Shown here piece after piece: positions 56,979 through 64,000 of a stretch of DNA of 64,000 nucleotides (the stretch's first letter is position 1; each line of letters opens with the position of its first letter). The notes beneath the pieces are model-generated. The model did not search any database. It was given only the letters and a program-made list of their open reading frames with translations, and had not been told where the DNA came from. The translations under genes were made by a program, and so were the position numbers. Source of the stretch: a virus; the IMG/VR virus record IMGVR_UViG_3300020122_000665, positions 1 to 64,000 of that record. One strand, given 5' to 3'.

Positions 56979-57799
56979 GCATCGCCTTTGACACCTGCCA
57001 CGCGCGCGCCGTCACGAACCACACCGAGAAGACCGCCTACGAGCTCTCGCTCAACCTCCGGCGCGTGCTCGCGTGGCTCGAGCGGCACGACCCGCCGACA
57101 CTTCTCGCCGAAGATCTCACGAAGGCGATCGTCGAGGAGTACAAGGCGACGCGCGCGGCGACGGTGAGCGAGGCGAGGATCAACCGCGAGCTCGACTCCT
57201 GGCGCAAGGCGACGAAGGTCGCCGTCGAGAACGGCGCGCCCGCCGACCTGCTCGACCTCTTCGAGAAGATGCGCGAGCCGCGCCCCAAGCCTCACCAGCG
57301 GCGCCTATCGAAGCGCGAGCTCGCCTGCTTCTTCAAGCACGTCGACCCCCGCTACCGCGACATGCTGCGCACCGTGCTCGGATCGGGGATCCGCGACGAG
57401 GAGATGCGCCACCTCGAGATCGACGACCTCGTCGAGGAGCGCCGCGCGCGCTGGCTCACCGTGACGCCGAAGGATGGGTGGTCCACGAAGAGCTACCACT
57501 ACCGCAGGATCCCGATCACGGAGGCCACGCTGCGCGCCGCGCGCGCGTTCCTCGCGGCGAAGCCGCCGATGGACAAGCGATGGGTGTGGGAGGTCATCCA
57601 GCGCGCGTGCGCCGCCGCGGAGCTCGAGGCCTTCTCGATGCACGACCTGCGGAAGGCGTGGGCGACCGGCATGATCGACGCCGGCAACTCGCTCCAGGCG
57701 GTCAGCCGGTGGCTCGGCCACCGCGACATCATCACGACGATGCGCTACCTCGGGATCACCGACGAGCGGATGCCGCCGGCTAGGCGGCTGCCGTGGTAG
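56786..57799 (+). CDS. int: Tyrosine-recombinase integrase
   Basis: This 337-residue protein's C-terminal catalytic domain has GSGIRDEEM (Arg about 203), HDLRKAWATG (His-x-x-Arg about 285-288), GHRDIITTMRY (His about 311, Tyr about 320). The N-terminal half has the arm- and core-binding domain features (RRSDGRPGWYAYVDRDDKSH, a common N-terminal beta motif). It uses the tRNA-Thr attP 130-180 nt downstream. The gene start lies inside the excisionase-like gene. Confidence 0.88.
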   Translation: MPRPRKGPHIYRRSDGRPGWYAYVDRDDKSHALDTEDETEAARRLADLLQRRGVRATGARATPLSIAFDTCHARAVTNHTEKTAYELSLNLRRVLAWLERHDPPTLLAEDLTKAIVEEYKATRAATVSEARINRELDSWRKATKVAVENGAPADLLDLFEKMREPRPKPHQRRLSKRELACFFKHVDPRYRDMLRTVLGSGIRDEEMRHLEIDDLVEERRARWLTVTPKDGWSTKSYHYRRIPITEATLRAARAFLAAKPPMDKRWVWEVIQRACAAAELEAFSMHDLRKAWATGMIDAGNSLQAVSRWLGHRDIITTMRYLGITDERMPPARRLPW

Positions 57800-57814
57800 T
57801 GCGCCAGCATTGCA

Positions 57815-57828
57815 TTCGCATATGCGAA
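57815..57828. repeat. Perfect 14-bp palindrome after the integrase gene
   Basis: TTCGCATATGCGAA, flanked by GCA and CGC. It could be a site for excisionase or a regulator, and with its flanks it recalls the repeat at 11711-11770. Confidence 0.45.
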
Positions 57829-57838
57829 CGCACGGCCC

Positions 57839-57860
57839 GGGGCGCAAACGGGGCGCAAAC
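57839..57860 (+). promoter_or_regulatory. Tandem candidate integrase arm sites
   Basis: Two exact head-to-tail copies of GGGGCGCAAAC (57839-57849 and 57850-57860) lie on the P side of the att core. A variant, GGGCCGCAAAC, is at 58002-58012 on the other side. This is the layout expected for arm-type sites. Confidence 0.5.
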
Positions 57861-57924
57861 GGTGGTGCCCCCGAGGAGCGCTGACGACGCCTTCGTCGGC
57901 AAAGCCCGCAGCCGCCATGAGACA

Positions 57925-57975
57925 GAGCGGTTTCGTAAACCGTAGGTCTCGGGTTCAAATCCCGACATCGGCTCA
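57925..57975 (+). other. attP: attP core: 3' half of a tRNA-Thr(CGT) gene
   Basis: From 57927 the sequence folds as an anticodon stem-loop (GCGGT-TTCGTAA-ACCGT, anticodon CGT), variable loop, T-arm (TCGGG-TTCAAAT-CCCGA) and 3' acceptor (CATCGGC-T). No matching 5' half (acceptor GCCGATG and D-arm) precedes it. A 3'-half tRNA next to an integrase is the classical sign of a phage attachment site; integration would restore an intact host tRNA gene. Confidence 0.8.
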
Positions 57976-58188
57976 ACTTTTCGATTCCAGGGTCGCATTC
58001 AGGGCCGCAAACAATCCGCAGGAGCACGCGGGATATGGCTCGCCGGCGCCCGGTTCCTCGTGGACCGCGCACATGGGCAGGTGCTGTCCATCGCGGCGGC
58101 AGGGGACGCAGACGCAGGGGCGCTCGACGTCGTCGGGCGCCGTCGAGGCGAGCGCGACGTAGACGTCGCCTACTCCCCGCGTTGCCAC
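57973..58188 (-). CDS. Cys-rich small protein ending at the att core
   Basis: This 71-residue protein has CVCVPCRRDGQHLPMCAVH and CSCG, a zinc-like pattern. The GTG start overlaps the preceding gene by 19 nt and the stop lies at the edge of the att core. If real, it would be the last gene of the late operon. The overlap with attP makes it moderate. Confidence 0.45.
   Translation of the reverse strand: MATRGVGDVYVALASTAPDDVERPCVCVPCRRDGQHLPMCAVHEEPGAGEPYPACSCGLFAALNATLESKS
58002..58012 (+). promoter_or_regulatory. Candidate third integrase arm site
   Basis: GGGCCGCAAAC, one base different from the tandem sites at 57839-57860 and on the opposite side of the core. Confidence 0.4.
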
Positions 58189-58514
58189 TCGAGCCAGCCT
58201 TTCATCTTGTCGCGCTCCTCGTGGAGGAGCAGTTTACCGTAGCGCCGCGCCGCGCTCGCGTGACACAGCGGCGCCAGGTCGTCGGCCAGTTCCGGGCAGA
58301 GGTCGGCGACCATCCGGCGCGCGATGTCGCCCGCACGTGGATCGTCGAACGCGGGCCACGGCTGGAGCGCTCGGTCGGCGCGCATGAGCTTGCGCACGAC
58401 GCGCTCGGCCCACAGCTCGCCGCGGCGCTCGGCGGCGCCGCCGAGCGCGCCGAAGAGGCGTCGGCGACACGCCGCGCACCTGCGCTCGCCGCAGTCGGGA
58501 CAGAGAATGGACAC
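58170..58514 (-). CDS. Zinc-type hypothetical protein
   Basis: This 114-residue protein has CPDCGERRCAAC at the N-terminus and is then helical. It starts with GTG at 58514. The function is unknown. Confidence 0.6.
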   Translation of the reverse strand: MSILCPDCGERRCAACRRRLFGALGGAAERRGELWAERVVRKLMRADRALQPWPAFDDPRAGDIARRMVADLCPELADDLAPLCHASAARRYGKLLLHEERDKMKGWLEWQRGE

Positions 58515-58554
58515 TAGGGGGAGGATGGCGCGGACGGGCGCGCGAGGGAAGCGG

Positions 58555-58698
58555 CTAGCGCTTCGGCGGATCGGGTGTGCGGTCGGTGGTGTAGTCGCCA
58601 GGACGCGGCGAAGGAGCTGCGGGAGGGGAGAGGCGGCGGCGCGGGCGCGGTGGGACGCGGCGAGAGGAGATCGGTAGGAGCGGGCGGTCCTTCTTCAC
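58555..58698 (-). CDS. Small Pro/Arg-rich protein
   Basis: This 47-residue protein (MKKDRPLLPISSRRVPPRP and so on) is Pro-rich. The GTG overlaps the preceding stop (GTGA), supporting translation. The function is unknown. Confidence 0.5.
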   Translation of the reverse strand: MKKDRPLLPISSRRVPPRPRRRLSPPAAPSPRPGDYTTDRTPDPPKR

Positions 58699-59411
58699 GG
58701 CGCGCCGCGCAGCGCGGCGACGTCGACGCCGTGCTTCACGAGGGCGCCTTGCGAGAACGCGAGCGCGGCGCGGTGATCACCGAACACCGTCTTCGCGCTC
58801 GTCGTCGTGTCGTTGATGATGGTGTAGCCGCCGGGCGCGATGTCGCGCGGGTGCTTCAGCTGGCCGACCCAGTCGAACTTCGTCCCGGCCGGCGCGTCAT
58901 CGTTGAAGGCCTCGGGGAGCAGGAAGTTGCTCACGGCGATCTGGATCGTGCTGCCGTCGGATCGGTGGAGCGTCTTGATGTAGCGGCCGCCCTGAACTCG
59001 GTCCACCACCTCGCGCGGCTCCTCGGTGCCGTCGCCGCGGTTGCTCCACAGGTCGCAGAAGGCGTCGCCCAGGCACTCCATGAGCTCGTGCCCGAGCGCG
59101 CACGAGACGTCGTCGAGCGCCGCTCCCGGCTGCGCGAGGATGCGATCGACGAGCACGTGGATCGCCGGCGCGCCGCCCTCGACGGTGTGGAACGCGAGCG
59201 CCTGCAGCGGATCGTCGGCACGCGCGTCGCGCAGGTGGCAGGCGATCTCGCTCGCCGCGCCGATCGCCAGCACCACCACCGCTGCCGGCGCCGCACTCCA
59301 TGCGGGGCAGAAGTCGTCAACGAGCTGCGCGTGGTTCGCCTCGACCATGACGGCCAGATCGGCGTCGGTGATCTTGGCGGTCTCCCGCGCGCAGCCGAAG
59401 ACGACGGGCAC
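58695..59411 (-). CDS. Putative zinc-metalloprotease-like phage protein
   Basis: This 238-residue protein has ALGHELMECLGDAFCDLW (about 121-138, an HE-x-x-E motif), followed by DRVQGGRY and a region VSNFLLPEAF and GGYTIIN, a combination common to a group of phage/bacterial hypothetical proteins with SHEVLE-type motifs. The His-Glu pair may bind zinc. It lies between membrane/lysis-type genes in the late operon. The GTG at 59411 is chosen because it lies just after the upstream stop. Confidence 0.6.
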   Translation of the reverse strand: MPVVFGCARETAKITDADLAVMVEANHAQLVDDFCPAWSAAPAAVVVLAIGAASEIACHLRDARADDPLQALAFHTVEGGAPAIHVLVDRILAQPGAALDDVSCALGHELMECLGDAFCDLWSNRGDGTEEPREVVDRVQGGRYIKTLHRSDGSTIQIAVSNFLLPEAFNDDAPAGTKFDWVGQLKHPRDIAPGGYTIINDTTTSAKTVFGDHRAALAFSQGALVKHGVDVAALRGAP

Positions 59412-59413
59412 GG

Positions 59414-60214
59414 CTACTTGATCCCGTGCGCGGCGAGGTAGACCTGGCCGCGGTCGAGCCACACGCGCGCCTCGGGGGTCATCGCGGTGTGCGGGGCGCT
59501 GAGCGACGCGACGACGGCCTCGACGCTGCAGATCGCGAAGTCGATGCCCTGCGACTCGAGCTTCACGAGCTCCCCCGACCAGTCGGCGGCGGTGCCGGTG
59601 ATCGCCGTCTGCACCTCGGGGAGCACCGAAGCGACCGCCTTCGGGATCTCCCCGATGGCGCACGCGCCGATGTTGATGCCGGCCACCTTCGCGGTGGACG
59701 CGTTGCAGTTGGCGCCGAGGAGCGCCGGGGCCGAGAGGGCGAGCAGCAGGATCGCTGCGGCGGACTTGACGGCGGCGCTCGCGCCGCTGAGCTTGCCGAT
59801 CATCTTCTCGAGGATCGGCTTCACGATCGAGTAGCCGCCGGCGGCCACGAAGGCGACGATGAGGCCGTTGAGGATCGATCGCAGGTCGACCTTGTGCGCG
59901 AGCATCGAGGTGGAGAGCGAGGCCGCCTCGGAACAGAAGAGCACGACGAGGCCCTTGCCGACCGGCCCGTTGACGCTCTCGCCGAGCTTGCCGTGGAGCT
60001 TCGGAGCCAGCCAGCGCACGAAGGCGACGAGGCCGACGAGCAGGATCCCGACGACGGCGATGTAGTCGTGGCTCTGCGCGGCGGAGATCAGCCAGTTCGC
60101 GACGGAGATGATGTGGTCGGCGCTCGACGGATCGGGCGCGGGCGCGGACTGGGCGAGGGCGAGGCAGGGCACGAGCAGGAACGCCGCGACGAGCGCGGCC
60201 ACGAGATGGCGCAT
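59414..60214 (-). CDS. Polytopic membrane protein with signal peptide
   Basis: This 266-residue protein has a signal peptide (MRHLVAALVAAFLLVPCLAL and then AQ), then membrane segments near 50-70 (IAVVGILLVGLVAFVRWL), 87-100, 115-132 and 150-168 (AAAILLLALSAPALLGA), then a soluble C-terminal domain with three cysteines. CAGGAGG precedes the ATG. It may be a holin or membrane-lysis protein in the late operon. Confidence 0.65.
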   Translation of the reverse strand: MRHLVAALVAAFLLVPCLALAQSAPAPDPSSADHIISVANWLISAAQSHDYIAVVGILLVGLVAFVRWLAPKLHGKLGESVNGPVGKGLVVLFCSEAASLSTSMLAHKVDLRSILNGLIVAFVAAGGYSIVKPILEKMIGKLSGASAAVKSAAAILLLALSAPALLGANCNASTAKVAGINIGACAIGEIPKAVASVLPEVQTAITGTAADWSGELVKLESQGIDFAICSVEAVVASLSAPHTAMTPEARVWLDRGQVYLAAHGIK

Positions 60215-60257
60215 CTTGAATCCTCCTGGTTGTGGGGAATGAAGCGACGCGGTGGGG

Positions 60258-60680
60258 CTACTGGCGGTGCGTGAGCACCCTCAACAGCGCATCGACCTTG
60301 CCGTTGAGGTTGTCGACCTTTCCGTTCGTGGTGTTGACCGCCTCTTCGACGCGTCGAAGGCGCGCGCGATCGTCGTCTTGCTGGCGGAGCTCGAGCGCGT
60401 GACCAGGCTCGGCGGCGTGCGCGGCGATCGCGGCTCTGACCTTCGCGTCGACGTCGCCCTGCGTGGCGAGGTCGCTGAGCTGCGACTTCTTCGCGAGGCT
60501 GTAGTAGACGCTCGCGCCGGCACCGCCGGCGCTGAGCAGCGCCGCGCAGATGAGGAGGAGCCGCCAGAACGAAGAGATCGGTTTCTCGACGCGCTCCGGG
60601 TCCTCGATGACGGTGCGGATCGATGGGGGACGAATCGGAGCGCCATTGCCAGCGCGCAGCTCTTCGGCGGCGTCGACCAT
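60258..60680 (-). CDS. Membrane-anchored coiled-coil protein (spanin-like)
   Basis: This 140-residue protein has an N-terminal cytoplasmic part, a membrane segment at about 38-58 (FWRLLLICAALLSAGGAGAS) and a long periplasmic coiled coil ending LNGKVDALLRVLTHRQ. The topology fits an i-spanin, but an o-spanin partner is not evident. A tail-adaptor role is also possible. Confidence 0.6.
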   Translation of the reverse strand: MVDAAEELRAGNGAPIRPPSIRTVIEDPERVEKPISSFWRLLLICAALLSAGGAGASVYYSLAKKSQLSDLATQGDVDAKVRAAIAAHAAEPGHALELRQQDDDRARLRRVEEAVNTTNGKVDNLNGKVDALLRVLTHRQ

Positions 60681-60691
60681 TCTGTTGTCCC

Positions 60692-62407
60692 TCACGTGCC
60701 CGGGGTTGGAGTCGTCGAGAGCGTCGTGGTCGCCGGCGCCGTCGCCGCGACGTTGCCCGCCTGAGACCAGTGCCCGCCCGTGCCGTCGCCGCTGTCGTAC
60801 GCGGAGAGGAGGTGCGCGTGGTCCGCCGGGTCGCGCAGCGCGAGATCGAAGTCGATTGCTCCGGCCGCCCCGTAGGGAAGCTGCTTGATCCACGCGTTCC
60901 AGATGTTGCGATTCGTCTCCGTCTGCCCCGAATAGAAGGGGTTGGTGGGACCGCTCGGCGTGAGCGTGACGAGGTAGACGTGGCGCGCGCCGTGCGCCTT
61001 GACCTGCGTGACGAGCTGGCCGAGCTTGCGTCGAGAGACGTCGAGCGTCTCGCTGCCGGTGCGGACGTTGTTGGTGCCGAGCGCGAGGACGACGTCGGTG
61101 CCGACGAAGTTGCAGCCCTCCGTCTTGTTGGGCGCGCCGCTCGCTTCGAGGAAGTCGTCGATCGTCGAGCCGGAGACGGCACGGTTGTCGACGCTGATCC
61201 CGAGCTGCGATCCGACGGCGCGCCAGACCTGAACCGCGTAGTCGGCGTAGCCGCCGGCGCTCAGCGAGTCGCCGAGGACAACTACGCGGCGCGCCGACGT
61301 GAGGTATTCGATCGTCCACGTCGGAACGGAGAGATAGGTGTCGGCGAGCGCCGGCAGTGGATACGCCGTAGTCTGCGCGGCCGTCTTCGACCAGTGGGCA
61401 CCGGCGATCGCAGCGCTAGAGAACGCGACCGCGCTCGCCGCGGGGATGCCGACAGCGACGAGGATCTTCCCGTCGCTGCCCCGCGTAATCGGAATCCACG
61501 GGGATAGGTAGTCGATCCCGGCGGCGGGGATGTTGAAGCTCGCGTGGTAGGCCGGCGCGCCGGCGAAGCCGAAGTTTCCGTCGTGCATGCCGACGGCGAG
61601 GTCACATCCGGTCGTCGCTGCGTTGTCCTGCCCTGAATCGAGCGAGGTGCCGCGCGTCGAGATGCGGATGCGGACCTGCGTGACATCGGCAGGAACCGAA
61701 TCGGCTTGAACGGTGAGCCACGGACCAAAGCTGCCGTTGAAGCTGGTGGCGAGGATGGAGCCCGTCTGCCCCGGCCGCGCCGGATTCGACCACGTCGCCA
61801 GACCGCCGACGGTCTGCAGAACCTGCCCGTCGGGAATCGAAGTGGGGTCGGGGGTGCGCTCGTTCGACCACGTTGCCAAGCTCGAGACGCGGCGGACGAT
61901 CTGCCCGTCGATGCCGCCCGACGGCTGAGGACCAGGCGGCCCTTGTGCGAGCGGCAGCTGCGACGGCGGAACCGTGATCGACTGCCCAGGCTGCGAGAGC
62001 GAGGGCTGAATGACGAACGCCGATGCCGGAACGACGGTGACCTGATTTCCAGAGCCGTCGACGATGACGACATCGTATTGGTAGTAGCCGGGATAGGCGG
62101 TGAGCGTGTCGCCCGGGACGATCGGGAACTTGATCTTCCCGTTGGCGGAGTCGGTGATCGTTCCCTGTCGAGCGACGACGGGAACCAAGTCCGACGGCAG
62201 GTGCCGGACGGTCAGCAGCGGCGTGTAGCCGGAGAGGCTGAATGGAGCGCCCGCGCTGTTGACCACCGCGACGTCGATCTCGCCGGTGTCGAATCGGGGG
62301 ACCACGATCGGCTGCGACAGGACACGCGCCGTCGTCGGAGTCGAGCCGTCGGGGTAGACGCCCTGCAGCGCCCCGAGAATCGCGAGGAATGGGAGGAGAA
62401 ATTGCAT
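60692..62407 (-). CDS. SGNH-hydrolase tail-fibre or baseplate protein
   Basis: This 571-residue protein has an N-terminal hydrophobic start (MQFLLPFLAILGALQGVYP), then a BppU-like N-terminal domain (about 30-130, with GEIDVAVVNSAGAPFSLSG). Two repeats follow with LATWSN (about 185-215), where the first reads RRVSSLATWSNERTPDP. The SGNH domain shows VVLGDSLSAGGYAD (about 380-393, catalytic Ser), LALGTNNVR (about 450) and GGHWSQAGN (His near 555). It could deacylate or cleave host surface polysaccharide during attachment. Confidence 0.75.
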   Translation of the reverse strand: MQFLLPFLAILGALQGVYPDGSTPTTARVLSQPIVVPRFDTGEIDVAVVNSAGAPFSLSGYTPLLTVRHLPSDLVPVVARQGTITDSANGKIKFPIVPGDTLTAYPGYYQYDVVIVDGSGNQVTVVPASAFVIQPSLSQPGQSITVPPSQLPLAQGPPGPQPSGGIDGQIVRRVSSLATWSNERTPDPTSIPDGQVLQTVGGLATWSNPARPGQTGSILATSFNGSFGPWLTVQADSVPADVTQVRIRISTRGTSLDSGQDNAATTGCDLAVGMHDGNFGFAGAPAYHASFNIPAAGIDYLSPWIPITRGSDGKILVAVGIPAASAVAFSSAAIAGAHWSKTAAQTTAYPLPALADTYLSVPTWTIEYLTSARRVVVLGDSLSAGGYADYAVQVWRAVGSQLGISVDNRAVSGSTIDDFLEASGAPNKTEGCNFVGTDVVLALGTNNVRTGSETLDVSRRKLGQLVTQVKAHGARHVYLVTLTPSGPTNPFYSGQTETNRNIWNAWIKQLPYGAAGAIDFDLALRDPADHAHLLSAYDSGDGTGGHWSQAGNVAATAPATTTLSTTPTPGT

Positions 62408-62409
62408 TG

Positions 62410-63570
62410 TCAGCCTCCGGTGCACTCGTAGGAGAACGTGTACGTGTGCGCGCCAGGGGTTCCGTGGTAGGTGATCGTGCCGACGGTGGCGGACGTCGCG
62501 ATCGTCACGGGATTGGCGAGCGTGCAATCGACCGTCGTACACGAGCCGGCGAGGCCACCCTGAAACCCGGTGGCGTCATTCGTCGCCTCGAACTTGACGC
62601 GACACCAAGGAGCGTTGGTCCACGTGCCGTCCTTCCACGTAATCGCGATCGTGGGGTCGGCGCTGTAGGTTCCTCCGGCGCCGGTGACGACGAAGCTGCC
62701 GTGGTTGTCGTCGCCCGACACGCTGCTGACGCACGCGCTGTTTCCCGAGCATGTGGCGCCCCACCCGGCGCTCGTGACGATGTTGGTGGAGATCTGCGAG
62801 ACGCCGCGAAGGATGAGTCGAAGCCATCCCGCGGTCGCGGCCCCGAGTGGCGTGTTCTTGTCGCCCGCCGGATTCAGCGCGCCGCCGATCGACACAGACG
62901 AGGAGCCGATCGAGACGTAGGACGTCCCCCCGGCCTGCTCGAGGTTGAGCCCACCGACGCCGGATACGGTCGGCACGCCGACGTTGAGATAGCTGTGGAT
63001 GTACATCAGGTCCGTCGGGGAGCCATTGACGACCGATGCGATGGTGAGGCGCGGATCGGGCGCGGCGGCCTGCTGCGGCGCCACTCGGAGCGCCATGCAG
63101 GTTTGCTGCGAGGTGCCGCCGCCGGTGCCCCACCCGCGTCCGCAAAGCTGCATTGCCGGGCTGTTCTGCTGCGCTCCGTTCGCGGCGGCGGTCGTGTTCT
63201 CCAAGGTCCAGTAGACCGTTTGCGCGGTTGCGAGGGCGAGCGGCTGCGAGAGCAGATAGGTCGGCGTGCCGCCAAGCGTGTACGGCCCGAGCTGCGTTCC
63301 GCTGAAGGTGATCGGCCCCGTCATGGTGCCGCCCGACAGTGGAAGAGCACCACCACCGCCGCTCACCGAAAGCTGGTAGTCGCTGCCCGCGGCGTTGCGA
63401 AAGTAGAGATTCCCGTCGCTGGTCTTCACCCACACGCCCGGGATGCTCGAGCCGAAAGGCGACGCCGTGACCGGCGAGAATCGCGCGCCGCGCTGGTAGG
63501 AGATCGGCTGCGCGTGCGCGACGCCCGCGAGCGCGAGCAGCGCCGCCGCGGCGAGAAGGACTCGGTTCAT
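62410..63570 (-). CDS. Phage tail-fibre protein with signal peptide
   Basis: This 386-residue protein has a clear signal peptide (MNRVLLAAAALLALAGVAHA then Q). After it come regions such as VWVKTSDGNLYFRNAAG and LPLSGGTMTGPITFSG, a tail-fibre beta-helix repeat type seen in phage fibres. The C-terminus has paired cysteines. GAGGAG precedes the ATG at 63570. A signal peptide on a fibre is unusual because virions assemble in the cytoplasm. It overlaps no neighbour; the SGNH gene follows 2 nt downstream. Confidence 0.75.
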   Translation of the reverse strand: MNRVLLAAAALLALAGVAHAQPISYQRGARFSPVTASPFGSSIPGVWVKTSDGNLYFRNAAGSDYQLSVSGGGGALPLSGGTMTGPITFSGTQLGPYTLGGTPTYLLSQPLALATAQTVYWTLENTTAAANGAQQNSPAMQLCGRGWGTGGGTSQQTCMALRVAPQQAAAPDPRLTIASVVNGSPTDLMYIHSYLNVGVPTVSGVGGLNLEQAGGTSYVSIGSSSVSIGGALNPAGDKNTPLGAATAGWLRLILRGVSQISTNIVTSAGWGATCSGNSACVSSVSGDDNHGSFVVTGAGGTYSADPTIAITWKDGTWTNAPWCRVKFEATNDATGFQGGLAGSCTTVDCTLANPVTIATSATVGTITYHGTPGAHTYTFSYECTGG

Positions 63571-63593
63571 GGCGCTCCTCGGTCTGGTGGGGA

Positions 63594-63622
63594 TTGACAG
63601 GACGGCGATCGGTGCTCAAGCT
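63594..63622 (+). promoter_or_regulatory. Stand-alone promoter of the lipoprotein gene
   Basis: A perfect TTGACA (63594-63599) is followed after 17 nt by CAAGCT, a weak -10. Transcription would start about at the ATG at 63629, with no ribosome site, so the mRNA may be leaderless. There is no GCACTAGTGC here. Confidence 0.45.
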
Positions 63623-63628
63623 GCAGTG

Positions 63629-63928
63629 ATGCGAGTTGTTACTGCCCTAGTGCTGTGTTGCATAGTAACGGCGTGCCGCACGCAGCTCTACGAAGATCCA
63701 ATCGCCGCGGCGCCCGACCAAGACTCCGTCGCCGCTGACCTCGGGACTGCTCCCGACCTGGCAGCGGTCGACCAGGCACCCTCACCCGATCTGACTCCGG
63801 CCTGCGGCGGTGAAGGCCAGGTGTGCTGCCCCGGATACGTCTGCTCTTCCCCGAAGCTGTCGTGCTGCGCCAGCCCTCCGCCATCGGCCTGCTTGACTGA
63901 AGAGGCCTGCGTGGGTGGTAGCGGTTAG
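63629..63928 (+). CDS. Lipoprotein with Asp/Pro linker and C-rich tail (lysogenic-conversion candidate)
   Basis: This 99-residue protein has a signal with lipobox (MRVVTALVLCCIVTACRT; Cys after VTA). A linker with repeating DL/PDL units (DLGTAPDLAAVDQAPSPDLT) follows, then a Cys-rich end (CGGEGQVCCPGYVC and more, about ten Cys). This domain order (DLA/PDL linker, then CGG..QxCC..G..C) is typical of Myxococcota lipoproteins. The gene lies opposite to the late operon inside the tail-fibre cluster with its own promoter, the usual form of a moron expressed from a prophage. Confidence 0.7.
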   Translation: MRVVTALVLCCIVTACRTQLYEDPIAAAPDQDSVAADLGTAPDLAAVDQAPSPDLTPACGGEGQVCCPGYVCSSPKLSCCASPPPSACLTEEACVGGSG

Positions 63929-64000
63929 AAGCTGTACTGACCCCCGAAGAGGGTGGCGGTGCACGACCAGTTGTCGCCGTTCGCCGCGTCGAGCGGGTTG
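63925..64000 (-). CDS. C-terminus of a tail or structural protein, rest off the window
   Basis: The visible 24 residues before the TAA at 63927 read NPLDAANGDNWSCTATLFGG and QYSF. The open frame continues past the window edge. It overlaps the lipoprotein stop by 4 nt on the opposite strand. This aromatic end resembles phage structural or fibre proteins. Confidence 0.5.
   Translation of the reverse strand, partial: NPLDAANGDNWSCTATLFGGQYSF

Noticed and set aside
57901-57975. A complete tRNA-Thr gene
   Set aside because: The anticodon arm, T-arm and 3' acceptor are present, but the 26 nt before the anticodon stem do not hold the 5' acceptor GCCGATG or a D-arm. It is only the 3' half, that is, attP.
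57780-57998. Minus-strand frame starting MRPWNRKVEPMSGFEPETYG
   Set aside because: It is the reverse complement of the tRNA-Thr half and attP; such peptides are well-known false genes over tRNA sequences.

Overview
The window reads as part of the genome of a temperate, tailed (siphovirus- or myovirus-like) double-stranded DNA phage with high G+C content. It holds large and small terminase genes, a portal gene, tail-fibre genes, a DnaB helicase, recombination genes, a CI/Cro-like repressor pair and a tyrosine integrase with its attP site. A lipoprotein gene at 63629 has a C-rich tail and a DL-x-x-x-PDL linker of the type common in Myxococcota lipoproteins. Together with the base composition and an SspB-like gene, this suggests a myxobacterial or related host. 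That is inference from style, not from a database match.

Layout. (a) 1-20354, minus strand: a long leftward operon of mostly overlapping genes (ATGA, GTGA, TTGA or TGATG junctions). In transcription order it holds a radical-SAM-like enzyme, a small basic protein, a ParB-like protein, an SspB-like protein, a sigma factor, many small proteins, a PD-(D/E)XK nuclease, a dNTP pyrophosphohydrolase fusion, terminases, an EAD-like/membrane pair, portal, peptide deformylase, and a glycine-rich structural protein cut by the window edge. (b) 20400-22139: a divergent intergenic zone with two small rightward genes and about 1 kb without convincing genes. (c) 22140-34408, plus strand: an accessory operon with a pentapeptide-repeat protein and several DNA-modification genes (DUF3560-methyltransferase, Mom-like enzyme, C5-methyltransferase with internal repeats, PAPS-reductase/DndC-like enzyme) among many small zinc-ribbon proteins. 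(d) 34310-43729, minus strand: the replication operon (Cro-like, RusA, DUF2303, DUF1376, DnaB, dNTP pyrophosphohydrolase, N6-adenine methyltransferase, second sigma factor). (e) 43817-57799, plus strand: CI-like repressor, recombination genes (conserved annealing-type protein, PD-(D/E)XK exonuclease, HNH), a second radical SAM enzyme, RtcB RNA ligase, ASCH-like, DUF4031, S24-like peptidase, excisionase-like and integrase genes. (f) 57800-58012: attP, built around the 3' half of a tRNA-Thr(CGT) gene. (g) 57973-64000, minus strand: the end of the late operon (tail fibre, SGNH-hydrolase fibre, membrane/lysis-type proteins), broken by one rightward lipoprotein gene.

Structural genes lie at both ends of the window and attP lies inside it. 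A single leftward late operon that wraps around a circular or permuted genome explains this, with capsid and most tail genes outside the window.

Regulation is the most distinctive part. Four promoters carry the palindrome GCACTAGTGC exactly 3 nt after a TTGACN -35 box. They sit before the SspB-like/late operon, before the modification operon, between cro-like and cI-like genes, and before the recombination operon, so one repressor could silence all lytic units. A second element, GCTGTACCTC, occurs seven times, always upstream of a start codon in the sense direction. A third feature is a set of long hairpins that pair with or abut the Shine-Dalgarno sequence of genes at the start of the rightward accessory operon.
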